A stretch of 64,000 bases of DNA from NCBI GenBank assembly GCA_907163345.1, contig CAJQUN010000221.1:558001-622000 (forward strand). Reading direction: 5' to 3'. The translations under genes were made by a program, and so were the position numbers. The notes under the pieces are model-generated. The model saw only the letters and a list, made by a program, of their open reading frames with translations, was not told where the DNA came from and did not search any database. The DNA is from Haberlea rhodopensis. Taxonomy: Eukaryota > Streptophyta > Magnoliopsida > Lamiales > Gesneriaceae. Below, in pieces: positions 38,867-49,825 of this stretch (the first letter of the stretch is position 1; the number at the start of each line of letters is the position of its first letter).

Positions 38867-39489
38867 ATGGGAAAGTTGTGTGATCACTTTGAATTGAGAG
38901 ATTTAAATCACTTACGGTTTTTCATCGAGATTTATTCGACTCATGATGAGATTGAAACTGTCCAGAAATGGAAGGATGACGATCTCAAAGAGCGATGCTG
39001 TATGATGGCATCAATGTCGAATGAACTTCAGAGACATCATGAACATATGAACCATGCCGCCGAGATTCATACTCACCTGCAAGAGATGTATGGTGAGCAT
39101 ACTCGTTCTCTACGTTACAGTGTCGTTAGAGACCTATTCCGTGCCCATATAAGGGAAGGGTCTTCAGTCCAAGCTCATGGATTGAAGATGAGAAACTTGC
39201 TAGCTTAGATACGATTTTGGAGAACGAATTGGCGTTGGATGTGATCCTTCAGTCTCTACCAGACTCATTCAAGCAATTTGTGGTGGACTTCAACATGCAC
39301 AAAATGGAGTGCACACTTGCAGAGCTTGTCAATATGTTGACTATTGCTGAGGCTGCCATGAAAGAGGAAAAGCCTGTTCTGTTGATTAATTCTTCTTCTA
39401 AAGCCAAGAAGAGTTCTTGGCCTAAGAAGAGAAATGATACTGTGAAGCGTTCTCAGCCTGCACCACAAAAGAAAAGGGCTAAGGGGCCG
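38867..39489 (+). pseudogene. Cop-2 gag, 5' part, broken
   Basis: The frame 38867-39208 encodes copia Gag (DDLKERCCMMASMSNELQRH, SLRYSVVRDLFRAHIREG). A stop after MRNLLA, then an adjacent frame, continue with LALDVILQSLPDSFKQFVVD and a basic stretch ending KKRAKGPTADR. The gene is then interrupted by a solo LTR; the zinc-knuckle region resumes at 40986. The N-terminal Gag part is missing or unrecognisable. Confidence 0.75.
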
Positions 39490-39494
39490 ACTGC

Positions 39495-40980
39495 TGATCG
39501 CTTTTATTTTAAACAATATTTTCCAGTGTAGCGATTCTACCGCAAGTGCACGGTGTCAAGTTTTAGTATATTGATATAAAAGAAAGGATGTCGAACCCAC
39601 AGGGACTAACGTACAAGTACCAAATAAAATTAGCAAAATTATATTTAGCCTACGAAAAAGATGATTAATTATCTAATTAAACTAAAAACTTAAAAACTCA
39701 AAAATAAAACAACTCCTTTGAAGATGCGAAGGAATTCCGCTCAAGAAATTTATCAAGATGTTGGTTCAAATGTGTTATCGTCAATGATTTGCTTGTTAAA
39801 ACAATTACTGATCAATCAATTCTTAAGGTGACGAATTTCCTAATATAGTCAATATATATTGAAACTAATATTAAATTGACACAAGTAACTCTCGTTCACT
39901 TAAACCAATTTAATATCGAATAAATCTCGATGAAAAACCGTTAACTTTAAATCTCTCAATTCAAAGTGATCACGTATGTGATTTAATTTCTCGATCTAAA
40001 TCTTAAATATACAACATGAATTATTATAGCGCATTATAATTTCATCTCTCGATCTCAATTATAATTCACAATTTCAATCAAAGTTAGCTAGGCTTTGATA
40101 GCATTAAGACTATAATTCATGCACATAAGAATTAATTCACTCAAGCACATTCAAATCAATGATTCAAGCACAAAATTCTCTAAACTTGATAAAATAAACT
40201 TAATTAAATTCAAATCGTTTCCCAACCTCAAAAACATCAAATAAATCTGAAAATCAAATTAACTAGAGTTTAGAAATACGATAACGTAGGAGCGAATCCG
40301 TGCGTCGACCGATACTTCTTCTCTTGCTTCCTTCCTTGCACTTCGAAGGATTTTTTCAACCTTCTCTTTTTCTTGGAAGAGGATAGGCGGCTGAATAATA
40401 TGATATGGGTCTGATTATGCTCTCAATTATGGCTCACAATTCCGTGCCCTACTTCCCTAATCTATAGAGGAGGGGGTGGGTGGAAGAGTTTCCAAAAATC
40501 AAACCAAATCAAGTCTTTAAATTTCTGAAAATTCTGCGTCTTGATCGATCGGTGCATAGTCTTGATCGATCGAGCGCCTTCAGCTTCCGGATCTGATTTT
40601 CTCTGCCTCGCTCGATCGATCGAGGTTACGTTGCCGATTGATCGAGCTCTCTTCATTTTTTCTTGCCAAGTCTCTGCCAATGTCGATCGATCGAACTCAA
40701 GTTTCCGATCGATCGAGCTCCGCTTTTCTTTGTTGGCCCAAACTTCTGTCAACTTCGATCGATCGAGCTCTACTTCCGATCGATCGGTCATGCCAGAATC
40801 CGAATTCTTCATTTCTTGCCTCGATTTGATCCGTTTTCTTCCTTTTAACTCAATTCTTCCACTTTCCATCTAGATTCCTGAAACAACCAAATAAATACCA
40901 AAAAGCATAACATCTTCACTGAATCTACACGAAAATATATACATATCAAAGCCAAAATACACGTAATAATCAACCTATCA
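39495..40980 (-). mobile_element. Solo LTR, Tat/Athila-like Ty3/gypsy, inserted in Cop-2 gag
   Basis: The 1,486-bp insert is flanked by the perfect 5-bp duplication actgc (39490-39494 and 40981-40985) and has terminal TG...CA (tgatcgcttttat ... caacctatca). Read on the minus strand it starts tgataggttgattattacgtg and ends with a cttgcggtagaatcgc segment, LTR features I associate with the Tat/Athila branch of Ty3/gypsy; that placement is from memory of the pattern. No interior sequence remains, so it is a solo LTR produced by LTR-LTR recombination. Confidence 0.8.
40542..40787. repeat. GATC palindrome cluster (8 units) in the Tat-like solo LTR
   Basis: Eight units built on CGATCGATCG (two begin tgatcgatcg, one is gattgatcg) spread over 246 bp. 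The LTR has no other visible similarity to the chromovirus LTRs, yet carries the same cluster with about the same unit count. Confidence 0.88.
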
Positions 40981-40985
40981 ACTGC

Positions 40986-43900
40986 GTCAGAACAAAAATG
41001 CTTCCATTGGCAAACCTGGGAATTGGAGGAGAATCTGCAAGTAATATCAGGATCAGAAACGTTCTGGACCAGGTATATTCCTTGTTGAAGTTAAAGTTCC
41101 ATTAGTTCAGCTTCTTGGGTATTGGATACCGGTTGTGGATTACATCTGTGTAAAAATATGCAGGTGATGACAAGAAGCGGCAAGCTGCAAAATGATGAGA
41201 TCTTTTTGAGGCTTGGAAATGGTGCAAGGGTTACAACCACATCTATTGGGAAAGTTAATTTAGCTCTGGATTCCGGTTTTGATTTAGTTTTAAATGATTG
41301 TTTATTTGTTCCAAACTTGATTAAGAACATTATTTCTATTCCTGTTTGGATAGAGAAGGTTTTTCTTTTAATATTTCAAATGGGATTTGTCATATTTTAA
41401 AGAATGGTTCTATTATTGGTTTTGGCACTTTGTCAAATGATCTGTATGATTTGAAACTAGCTGATACACCGGTTTGCTTTCAACAAAAGGGAAAACATAA
41501 GGCTGATAATCTATCTCTTGCACATATTTGGCATGCTAGGTTTGAGCATATATCTAAGGGAAGGATGAGTAAACTGGTGAGTGAAGAGTTGTTTGATTCA
41601 TCAGACTTGGATTCATTACCCACTTGCAAATCTTGTCTTAAGGGAAAAATGACAAAAAAGACATTTCGCTGGTCATCCTGAGCGAGCCAAAAGTCTGTTG
41701 CATTTTTATCCATTCGGACGTTTGTGGGCCGTTAAGTGTTAACGCACGAGGAGGATATTCTTACTTCATTACCTTTATAGATGATTACTCACGATTTGGG
41801 TATGTCTATCTTATGAGGTACAAGTCTAAATCTTTTGCAAATTTAAAGAATTCAGACATGAAGTAGAAAAGCAACTAGGAACAAGTGTTAAAGCACTTCG
41901 ATCTGATCGGGGTGGTGAATACTTGAGCACCGAGTTCATATATTATCTTAAAGAGAATGGGATTCTCTCCTAGTGGACTCTGCCTGGAACACCGCAGCTT
42001 AATGGCGTGGCTGAGCGAAGGAACCAGACTTTATTAGATATGGTTCGATCAATTATGAGTTACACTGAGCTTCCGACATCTTTTTGGGGCTATGCGCTTG
42101 AAACATAATGTCATTTGTTGAACATAGTTCCTTCAAAGGCAGTTATTTCTACTCCATATATGATATGGAATGGAAAGTCACCTAATTATAATTATTTAAA
42201 GGTTCGGGGTTGCACTTCTTATGTGAAGCAGATGGTAGATGACAAATTAGATATGAGATCCATATTTTGTTACTTTGTGGGATATCCTAAAGAAACTAGA
42301 GGTTATTATTTTTATAACCCACGGGAACAAAAAGGTGTTTGTTTCCAGAAATGCTACATTCTTAGAAATTGAGTTTCTGATGAATGTAGATGATAAGGAT
42401 ATGGACCTTGAAGTAGTTCAAGAACCACAAACTACTTCCCCAATGGAAGCAAGTATAATTTCTGAACCATCAATTGAACCTGAAGTACAAGCACCAAGGA
42501 GATCCGAAAGAGTTTCAAGAGCTCCTGATAGAATGAATCCACTCCTTGAAAGTAGTCAAGAAATAGACCATGGATATGATCCTTGGACTTTCAAGGAGGC
42601 GATGTCAGATATTGATTCGGGACATTGGAAAAATGCCATAAATCTGAAATGGACTCCATACTCCAATAAGGTATGGACCTTAGCGATCCTCCTGTGGGAA
42701 TTGTTCCCATAGGTTGCAAATGGATCTATAAGCGAAAGCTTGGGGTGGATGGAAATGTGAGTACCTATAAGACATGTTTTGTTGCAAAAGGTTATATTCA
42801 AAGACAAGGAGTTGACTATGAGGAAACTTTTTCACCAGTAGTGATGCTGAAGTCAATTCGGATTTTATTAGCAATATCTGCATATTATGACTATGAGATA
42901 TGACAAATGGATGTGAAGAATGCTTTTCTCAATGGTGACATTGATGAAGAGATTTATATGAAGTAGTCAGAAGGCTTCACAACAATTGGGAGTGAGCAAA
43001 AGGTTTGCAAACTCTAGAGGTCCGTTTATGGGCTAAAGCAAGCATCTTAAAGTTGGAATATCCGTTTTGATAACACTATGGTTAAAAATCCGAAAGAAGC
43101 ATGCATATACAAGAAGGTTAGTGGGAGTGCGGTTACATTTGTAGTGCTTTATGTCGACGATATCCTACTTATTGGGAATGATATAGGATTGATGAAATCG
43201 ATAAAAGCATGGTTATATGCTAAGTTCTTTATGAAAGATTTGGGAGAAGCATTCTATGTGCTTGGAATAAGGATCTATAGGGATAGATCTAAGAGGATGC
43301 CGGAGCTCTCTCAATCTATGTACATAAACACCGTGCTAAAAAGGTATAGCATGGACAGTCAAAAAGGGGTTATCTTCCAACATGTCATGGTGTTCATCTC
43401 TCGAGGTCAATGAGCCCGAAGACTGATAACAGAGATAAAAGATGGCATTGATACCCTATGCTTCGGCTGTTGGTAGCATAATGTATGCTACGCTTTGTAC
43501 TAGGCCTGATGTAGCGTATGATCTTAGTGTAACGAGCAGATATCAGGCAGATCCCAGTGAAGGTCACTGGAAAGCTGTGAAAACAATCCTTAAGTACTTG
43601 CGAAGAACTCAGAATATGTTCATGGTTTTTGGATCTGAAAGTGGAGAGCTGAAACTTGAAGGCTACGTTGATGCTAGTTTTCAGTCAGACGTACATGACT
43701 CTAAATCGATGTCCGGATTTGTATTTAGGCTTGATGGTGGTGCTGTCTCTTGGAAGAGTTCTAAGCAAGACACCACAACGGATTCCACCACTGATGATGA
43801 ATACATTGCAGAATCAGATGCAGTTTGGATGAGAAATTTCATCCAAGAGGTGGGTGTAATTTCCGGTGCAGTTGCCTTGTCTCTGTGTACTGTGACAACA

Positions 43901-43986
43901 ATGGAGCTATTGCACAAGCAAAAGAGCCGAGATCTCACCAAAAATCCAAAAATATACTGAGAAAATACCACATAATTCGAGAGATA
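40986..43986 (+). pseudogene. Cop-2 zinc knuckle and pol, heavily broken
   Basis: After the solo LTR come a frameshifted zinc-knuckle region (41000-41045), protease (LDTGCGLHLCKNMQ, from 41122), pre-integrase region (SLAHIWHARFEHI), integrase pieces (SDRGGEYLSTEF; stops in between), RT (FVVLYVDDILLIGND, about 43135-43180) and RNase H (GYVDASFQSDVHDSKSMSGFV). The reading ends in KSRDLTKNPKIY, a frameshifted form of the conserved end, where Gyp-3 inserts at 43988. There are at least ten frame breaks or stops. The catalytic YVDD of RT is kept. It is an old dead relative of Cop-1. Confidence 0.82.
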
Positions 43987-44094
43987 GTGTGATGTCCCCG
44001 AAATGAGTAATTACAATTAAAGCATTAATTATGATTATGTGATTGATTATGTGAATAATCATGTTAATTTGGGGTACAATTTTAATAACCCCAC

Positions 44095-44100
44095 TATATT
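44095..44100 (+). promoter_or_regulatory. Candidate TATA box, Gyp-3 LTR
   Basis: ccactatattcccc precedes a pyrimidine-rich leader. From here to the candidate splice donor at 44272 there is no ATG. Confidence 0.4.
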
Positions 44101-44265
44101 CCCCTTTTATCCCATTTTCCCTTAACTTCTTCCCCACCACTCAAAAACCCCCAATTCTCTCCCAAAGCCCTAACCCTCACCCCATTTTCGAAATCCCTCA
44201 AAGGAGGAAGGAGGAAACTCCACAAAACTTGTGTTTGTGTGATCTTTGTTAAGATTTGGAGTCTT

Positions 44266-44277
44266 CAAGAGGTATGG
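44266..44277 (+). promoter_or_regulatory. Candidate 5' splice site of leader intron, Gyp-3
   Basis: caagag|gtatgg is shared with Gyp-1 (6568/6569). The first ATG of the predicted transcript lies within the donor itself and would be removed by splicing to ttgcag at 46577-46582, giving an intron of about 2.3 kb. Confidence 0.42.
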
Positions 44278-44515
44278 AACCCTTCCTAAAGTTTTTATGA
44301 AGTTTGGATTTGAAATGGGATGATTTTGAAGTGATTTTAGTGGATTTGGTTGGGTATATGTTGTATGTTGTTGGGGTATGATTTTTGAAGTGTTTTAAGT
44401 GGGTTTTAGTGAGTTATGATGTTGTTGATGTTGTAAGGAAGTTTGGTTTAAGTGTTGGTATGGATTGGAAGGAATTTTTGGTGCAAAAATGGTGAAAATC
44501 GCGACTCTGTGCGAG

Positions 44516-44726
44516 GCGATCGATCGCCTGAAAAGAGGCGACCGATCGCCATAGGGCAGTACCATTTTCACAGGGGAGGCGATCGATCGCCTAAAATGAG
44601 GCGACCGATCGCCGAGAGGCAGTAGCCAATCCAAGTGTTAGGCGATCGATCGCCATGCTTGAAGCGATCGATCGCCACGAAGAAAAATTTGAGGCGATCG
44701 ATCGCCTCAAGTAGCGATCGATCGCC
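44516..44726. repeat. GATC palindrome cluster (8 units), Gyp-3 5' LTR
   Basis: Six perfect gcgatcgatcgc palindromes and two gcgaccgatcgc variants. Arms often extend to aggcgatcgatcgcct. Same relative place as in Gyp-2. Confidence 0.92.
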
Positions 44727-44956
44727 ACTGTGTAAAAGTTGGAAAATGATGATTTTTGTTGAATTTTTGGTATTTGGCTATTGTTTAGCTTCTAATACCG
44801 ATTTGTATGGTTATGTGGAACCATCCCAGGTGCCAACAACATCGAGAAGATAGAGTTCTTCAATTTCTCCACTTTTGGAATTAAGGTACGTAAGAAGCGT
44901 ACGGGCATCGGACGGTAACACCCTCCTAACTATGACTATGTATTGATTGCATAAGT

Positions 44957-45300
44957 TTATGATGATGATGTTTATGATGATGATGCTTACGATGATGATT
45001 ATGACGATGATGTTTATGATGATGACGTTTACGATGATGTTTATGATGATGATGTTTACGATGATGTTTATGATGATGATGCTTACGATGATGATTATGA
45101 TGATGATGTTTATGATGATGATGCTTACGATGATGATTATGATGATGATGTTTATGATGATGATGCTTACGATGATGATTATGATGACGATGTTTATGAT
45201 GATGATGTTTACGATGATGATTATGATAAGTAAGTTTATGAGGATGATGTATATGATGATGATGTTTATGATGATGATTGCGATAAGTAAGTTTATAACA
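44957..45300 (+). repeat. Degenerate ATGATG trinucleotide array, Gyp-3 5' LTR
   Basis: Runs of atgatgatg separated by ttt, ctt or att make a purine/pyrimidine-skewed array with dozens of ATG triplets in all frames. The 141-residue Met-rich open frame here is an artefact. A transcript reaching gag by scanning would have to pass all these AUGs. Confidence 0.9.
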
Positions 45301-45319
45301 ATGTTATACGATGTTTATA

Positions 45320-45645
45320 AAAGGGTAAGATGCCCATATGGTAATATGGTAAGATGCCATACAATGTTGTAAAGTGGTAAGATGCCACGGGGTAAGATGC
45401 TCATATGGTAAGATGCCATACAATGTTATAATGTGGTAAGACGCCACGGGGTAAGATGCCCATATAGTAAGATGTCATACGATGTTATTATGTGGTAAGA
45501 TGCCACGGGGTAAGATGCCCATATGGTAAGATGCCATACAATGTTATTGTGTGGTAAGATGCCACGGGGTAAGATGCCCATATGGTAAGAGGCCATACGA
45601 TGTTATTGTGTGGTAAGATACCACGGGGTAAGATGCCCATATGCA
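45320..45645 (+). repeat. About 59-bp tandem repeat (5-6 units), Gyp-3 5' LTR
   Basis: Units of tgtggtaagatgccacgggg, taagatgcccatatggtaag, atgccatacaatgttat. Each has up to three ggtaaga words, related to the Gyp-2 repeat. Confidence 0.88.
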
Positions 45646-46381
45646 TGAAGGTAAAACAGGGTTAACAAGAAGAAGTTAACGAATAACCAGTAAATTACTT
45701 AACCAAGACTTCGTACATTTACTGTTGTATCTTGTTATGATGCTTAAATGATGATGATGTTATAAGATGATGACGTTATAAGATGATGAAGTCATAAGAT
45801 GATGATGCTTATATGATGATGATGTTATAAATGATGATATGTATAAGATGATAATGCTTATATGATGATGATGCTGTAAGACGACGATATTTATAAGACG
45901 TCGATTTTAATCATTCATGTCGAGAATTAATGATTTTATGTATGGCTATGAAACAGGGACAACCAAAAAGGGTTAATGCAATTAACCAGGAAGTATACGT
46001 TACCAATTACTTTCATGCATTCATTTATATGCCATTGCCCTATGATGTTAAGTAACGATATACATGCTCATGATGGGTTGTTCCTGTAGGTACACTTTTG
46101 GACTAAAGGACTAAGGGCCGGGTTGAGGCAGTGAGCTATGAGGAGCATGAAAGATGTTAGGATTCAGGATTTCTGGATAGTCTCTACTCTAGTAGTAGCA
46201 TAATTCTATCGCTTTAACATTCATATTGAGAATGTAACTAATTAAGGTTGAAATTTCATTTTTTTGGCCCGTAATCTTATTAGCTCAAACTTGCAACCAG
46301 AAACCTTAAGAGGTTATGAATGCATGTTCAGTCCATAATACGTGTATAATATGACGTTAAGGTAGGAAGACCCTACATTAG

Positions 46382-46393
46382 TGGTATCAGAGG
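46382..46393 (+). other. Primer-binding site, Gyp-3
   Basis: tggtatcagagg, four bases after the LTR end; the last base is mismatched to the usual tggtatcagagc. Confidence 0.75.
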
Positions 46394-46505
46394 AGTGGTT
46401 AGATAACTCGGGAATGAGTGAAGGGTAGCCTTAGCAATAAGTTGGCTAGGTGCTTACTTTTAAACATGTTTTGTGCATAAGTTGCATATGAAGTATATGA
46501 TGTGG

Positions 46506-46582
46506 TACTAACATGTTTCGCTTCTCTAACGATGTATTATGTGAACTGCTTTTGGGTATTGTTGTTAACCCTTATCTTGCAG
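46506..46582 (+). promoter_or_regulatory. Candidate branch point and 3' splice site before gag ATG, Gyp-3
   Basis: tactaac (46506-46512) and cttatcttgcag (46571-46582) lie one base before the former gag ATG at 46584. They match Gyp-2 in order and spacing although the protein gene behind them is dead. Confidence 0.45.
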
Positions 46583-46583
46583 T

Positions 46584-49500
46584 ATGGCAGCAAATGTCAA
46601 CAAGTTTTGTGGAAAGGCACCACATATGTACTTCTCCGTCGCCCACGCCTCTTGTAGTCTCGACCCCCGCTGGAAGAAGTTTGATAACTGATCAGATTGG
46701 TTAAGACGGCCTCATTTATTTTGAGGATAACGAACTGAGGACAGAATTGATTGTTCTGGGGATGTCAGTTTGTAGGCATTGATGTTCTGAACAGGTATCA
46801 GGCAGTTGTGGACTGCAGACAAGGACTGTCCGATTCAGACCATGGGAGTCCGAAGGACATCCTATGGGGATGATTTCCGTTCAAGGATTCTGTTAATATC
46901 TGTTGTCAAGATGGCACAGTTATTGGAACGAGACCACAAAGGATATCTCAACTATACTGTTGTTATTGCTGAAAAGAGGAAAGAGTTAAAGGCCGAGGAT
47001 GTGCCCATGGTGGCGGTATTTCCGGATGCGTTGCCGGAAGAGATTCCTGGATTCCCACCGACGAGAGAGGTCGAGTTTGGGATTAAGTTACTACCCGGGG
47101 ACGCGTACCATTTCTCGTGCCCGTATAGGATGGCACCGGCGGAGCTAAGGGAAGTTAAAGGTTCAGTTGCAAGAGCTCCTTGACAAGGACTATATACACC
47201 TAGCATATCGCCTTGAGATGCATCAGTCCTATTTGTCGAAAAGAAAGATAGTTCGTTGCGGTTGTGCACCGATTTCAGACAACTGAACAAAGCCATAGTG
47301 AAGAATAAGTATCCGCTTCCGGGGATCGACGATTTGTTTGACCAGCTGCAGAGTACGAGGCTCTACAGTAAGATCGATCTGAGATCGGGGATCATTAGAT
47401 CCGAGTTTGAGAGGACGATGTACAAAAGACAGCTTCCAGGACCTTATGTGGGCACTACGGATTCTTAGTCATGCCCTTTGGGGTGACGGATGCCCCAACC
47501 ATTTTATGAGCCTGATGAACAGGGTGATCCAACCATGTTTGGATCAGTTCGTCATAGTTTCCATTGACGATGTACTTATTTACTCTCGAATTGAAGAGGA
47601 ACATGTAAAGCACTTGAGAACAGTACTCCAGATCCTTAGGGATCATCAGTTGTATGCAAAGCTCAGTAAGTACGAGTTCTGGTCGAGCAGTGTAGTATCC
47701 TTGGATCATGTTATATCAAGATCGCTAAGCCGCCGGCACGGTTGACTCAGGAAGGAGTCCCATTCTTTTGGTCCGAAGCTTGTGAGAAAAGCTTCCAAGG
47801 ATTGAAGCGTCGTCTGACGACAGTGCCAGGGTTAGTGATTCTTTCTGAAGACAAGAGGTTGCCTTGTACACGTATACATCACTTCAAGGTTTGGGCTATG
47901 TGTTGATGCGAGATAAGCTTGTGCTGGCTTATGCATCGAGGCGGTTGAAACCACATGAGGCTAAGTACCCAGTCCACGATTTGGAGCTGGCAGCCATTAT
48001 GTTTGCCTTGGAATTTGGAGGCATTACTTGGATGGTACGTCGTTTACCATCTACACGGACCATAAGAGCCTGAAGTTTTGTTCACACAGGCTGAGTTGAA
48101 TATGCGACAAAGAAGATGAATGGACTTACTCAAGGATTTTGACTGTAAGATTGAGTACCATCCTGGTAAAGCAACTTAATAGCAGGCACCTTAAGTCGGA
48201 AGTGAAAAGTACTGCTGAGGACACTATGTGTTTATCAGCGATGATGACTTCTTATTGCCGTCCGGGCTATGATATTGATGTGGACACATCGCTGGTGCGA
48301 GCGTCGATCTTGTTGGCCGAGCCAGACATATTTGAGGTTTTCAGGAAAGCCAGAGATCGGATGATGAGGTTCAAAGATGGTCATCTATAGTACTTCAAGG
48401 ACGGTCATCAAAGTTCAGAGTGGCAGAAGATGATTCATTGAGATTGGGCCACCGATGGGTAGTCTCAAATACGCCGGAGTTGCGTAAAGGAATCTTGGAG
48501 CAAGCTCACCGTAGCCGGTTCAGTATCCACCCAGGAAGAAGAAAGTTGTGCAAGGACCTAAGTGGTCGCTTCTAGTGGAGACGTATGAAGCGTGATGTTA
48601 TGGCCTTGTCAAAAGATGTTTGATCTGCCAGCAGGTAAAGACAGAAAGACGGAGGCCTGATGGCGAGCTGAAGAGCTCGGAAGTACCCCAATGGAAGTGG
48701 GACATGTACCTATGGACTTTGTAACCCACTTGCCAAGAGCGGCCACTGGATTCGATACGATCTGAGTGATCGTGGATAGGCTAACGAAGATAGCTCACTT
48801 CATCCCCTACTGTATGACTTTTGCGTACCTAAAGATGACCCAATTATATGTACGGGATGTAGTGAGGTTGCATGGGATTCCAGTCTCGATCGTGTCTGAC
48901 AGAGACCCAAGGTTTACTTCTCATTTCTAGGAGGGTCTCCAGACAGCTTTGGGCACCGAGGTGAGACTGAGTACCGCTTATCACCCTCAGACAGATGGCC
49001 AAACGGAGCGTACTATACAGACGCTCGAAGATATGCTGAGGGCATGTGTTTTGGAGTTTGATACTCCGTGGCAAGAATCTATACCACTGGTAGAGTTCTC
49101 ATACAATAACAGCTATCAGGCGAGCATAAATGGCCCCTTTTGAAGCTCTTTACGGACGACGATGTAGGTCACCGCTGTATTGGGAGGACTTGACTAGTAA
49201 AGCGGTCGGAGGACCGGATATGATTAAGGATATGTAAGACAAGATTAAGTTGATACGCCAAAAGATGAAGACGACCCAGGATAGGCAACAGCCTATGCCA
49301 ACAAGCGGCGACGACCGCTAGAATTCCAAGTAGGAGACATGGTCTTCTTGAGAATCTCACCCTTCAGAGGTGTAGTTCGTTTTGGTATACGGGAGAAGTT
49401 ATCCCCGAGGTATGTTGGTCCATATGAAGTATTGCAGCATATCAGTACTTTGGCTTACTGTTTGGCTCTACCGCTGTCTTTATCTGGGATTCATGATGTT

Positions 49501-49755
49501 TTCCATGCTTCTATGCTACGGAAGTATGAGCCAGACCCGTCTCATGTATTATAGCCTACTGAAGTGCAGTTGGACTCAGATGTATCCTACGTAGAACGAC
49601 CGGTCATAATTCGGGATCGAGAGGATCGCAGACTACGAAGTAAAGTTTTACCAATGGTCTAAGTTCAGTGGGATCGACGGGGTGTCGAAGAGGCTACGTG
49701 GGAGACGGAGCGGCGTATGGTACAGCACTACCCGGAACTATTCTCTGGTATGTGA
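46584..49755 (+). pseudogene. Gyp-3 gag-pol remnant, gag deleted
   Basis: The start ATGGCAGCAAAT is joined directly to the second half of the protease (SFVERHHICTSPSP), so all of gag, the zinc knuckles and the protease Asp-Thr-Gly are gone. The rest follows Gyp-2 in order: RT pieces (FRQLNKAIVKNKYPLPGIDD; the catalytic motif reads SIDDVL), RNase H (YTSLQGLGYVLMRDK), integrase (TAYHPQTDGQTERTIQTLED) and GPY/F (LSPRYVGPYEVLQ) regions. These are separated by at least fifteen stops or frameshifts and several deletions. No part could make a full enzyme. Confidence 0.88.
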
Positions 49756-49811
49756 TTTATGTTTAGTTTCTTTTGGGGTAAGTGCATGCGATTTCGAGGA
49801 CGAAATCTTAT

Positions 49812-49825
49812 AAGTAGGGGAGTAA
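49812..49825 (+). other. Polypurine tract, Gyp-3
   Basis: aagtaggggagtaa lies immediately before the 3' LTR; preserved despite the ruined coding region, as expected of a cis-acting signal. Confidence 0.82.

Larger units (their letters stand above)
43988..46377 (+). repeat. Gyp-3 5' LTR
   Basis: Starts tgtgatgtccccgaaatgag and ends ggaagaccctaca. Internal order: TATA box (44095-44100), first-exon-like stretch with no ATG, candidate donor (44271/44272), GATC cluster, accatcccagg and ggtacgtaag blocks (44818-44914), ATGATG-rich array, ggtaagatgcc repeats, inverted pair agggacaac (about 45955) / ggttgttcct (about 46076), end. Confidence 0.92.

Noticed and set aside
44947..45372. 141-residue Met-rich open frame (and its copy at 50784-51209)
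   Set aside because: Translation of the ATGATG array in the Gyp-3 LTRs. Identical low-complexity DNA is present in both LTRs and there is no gene structure.
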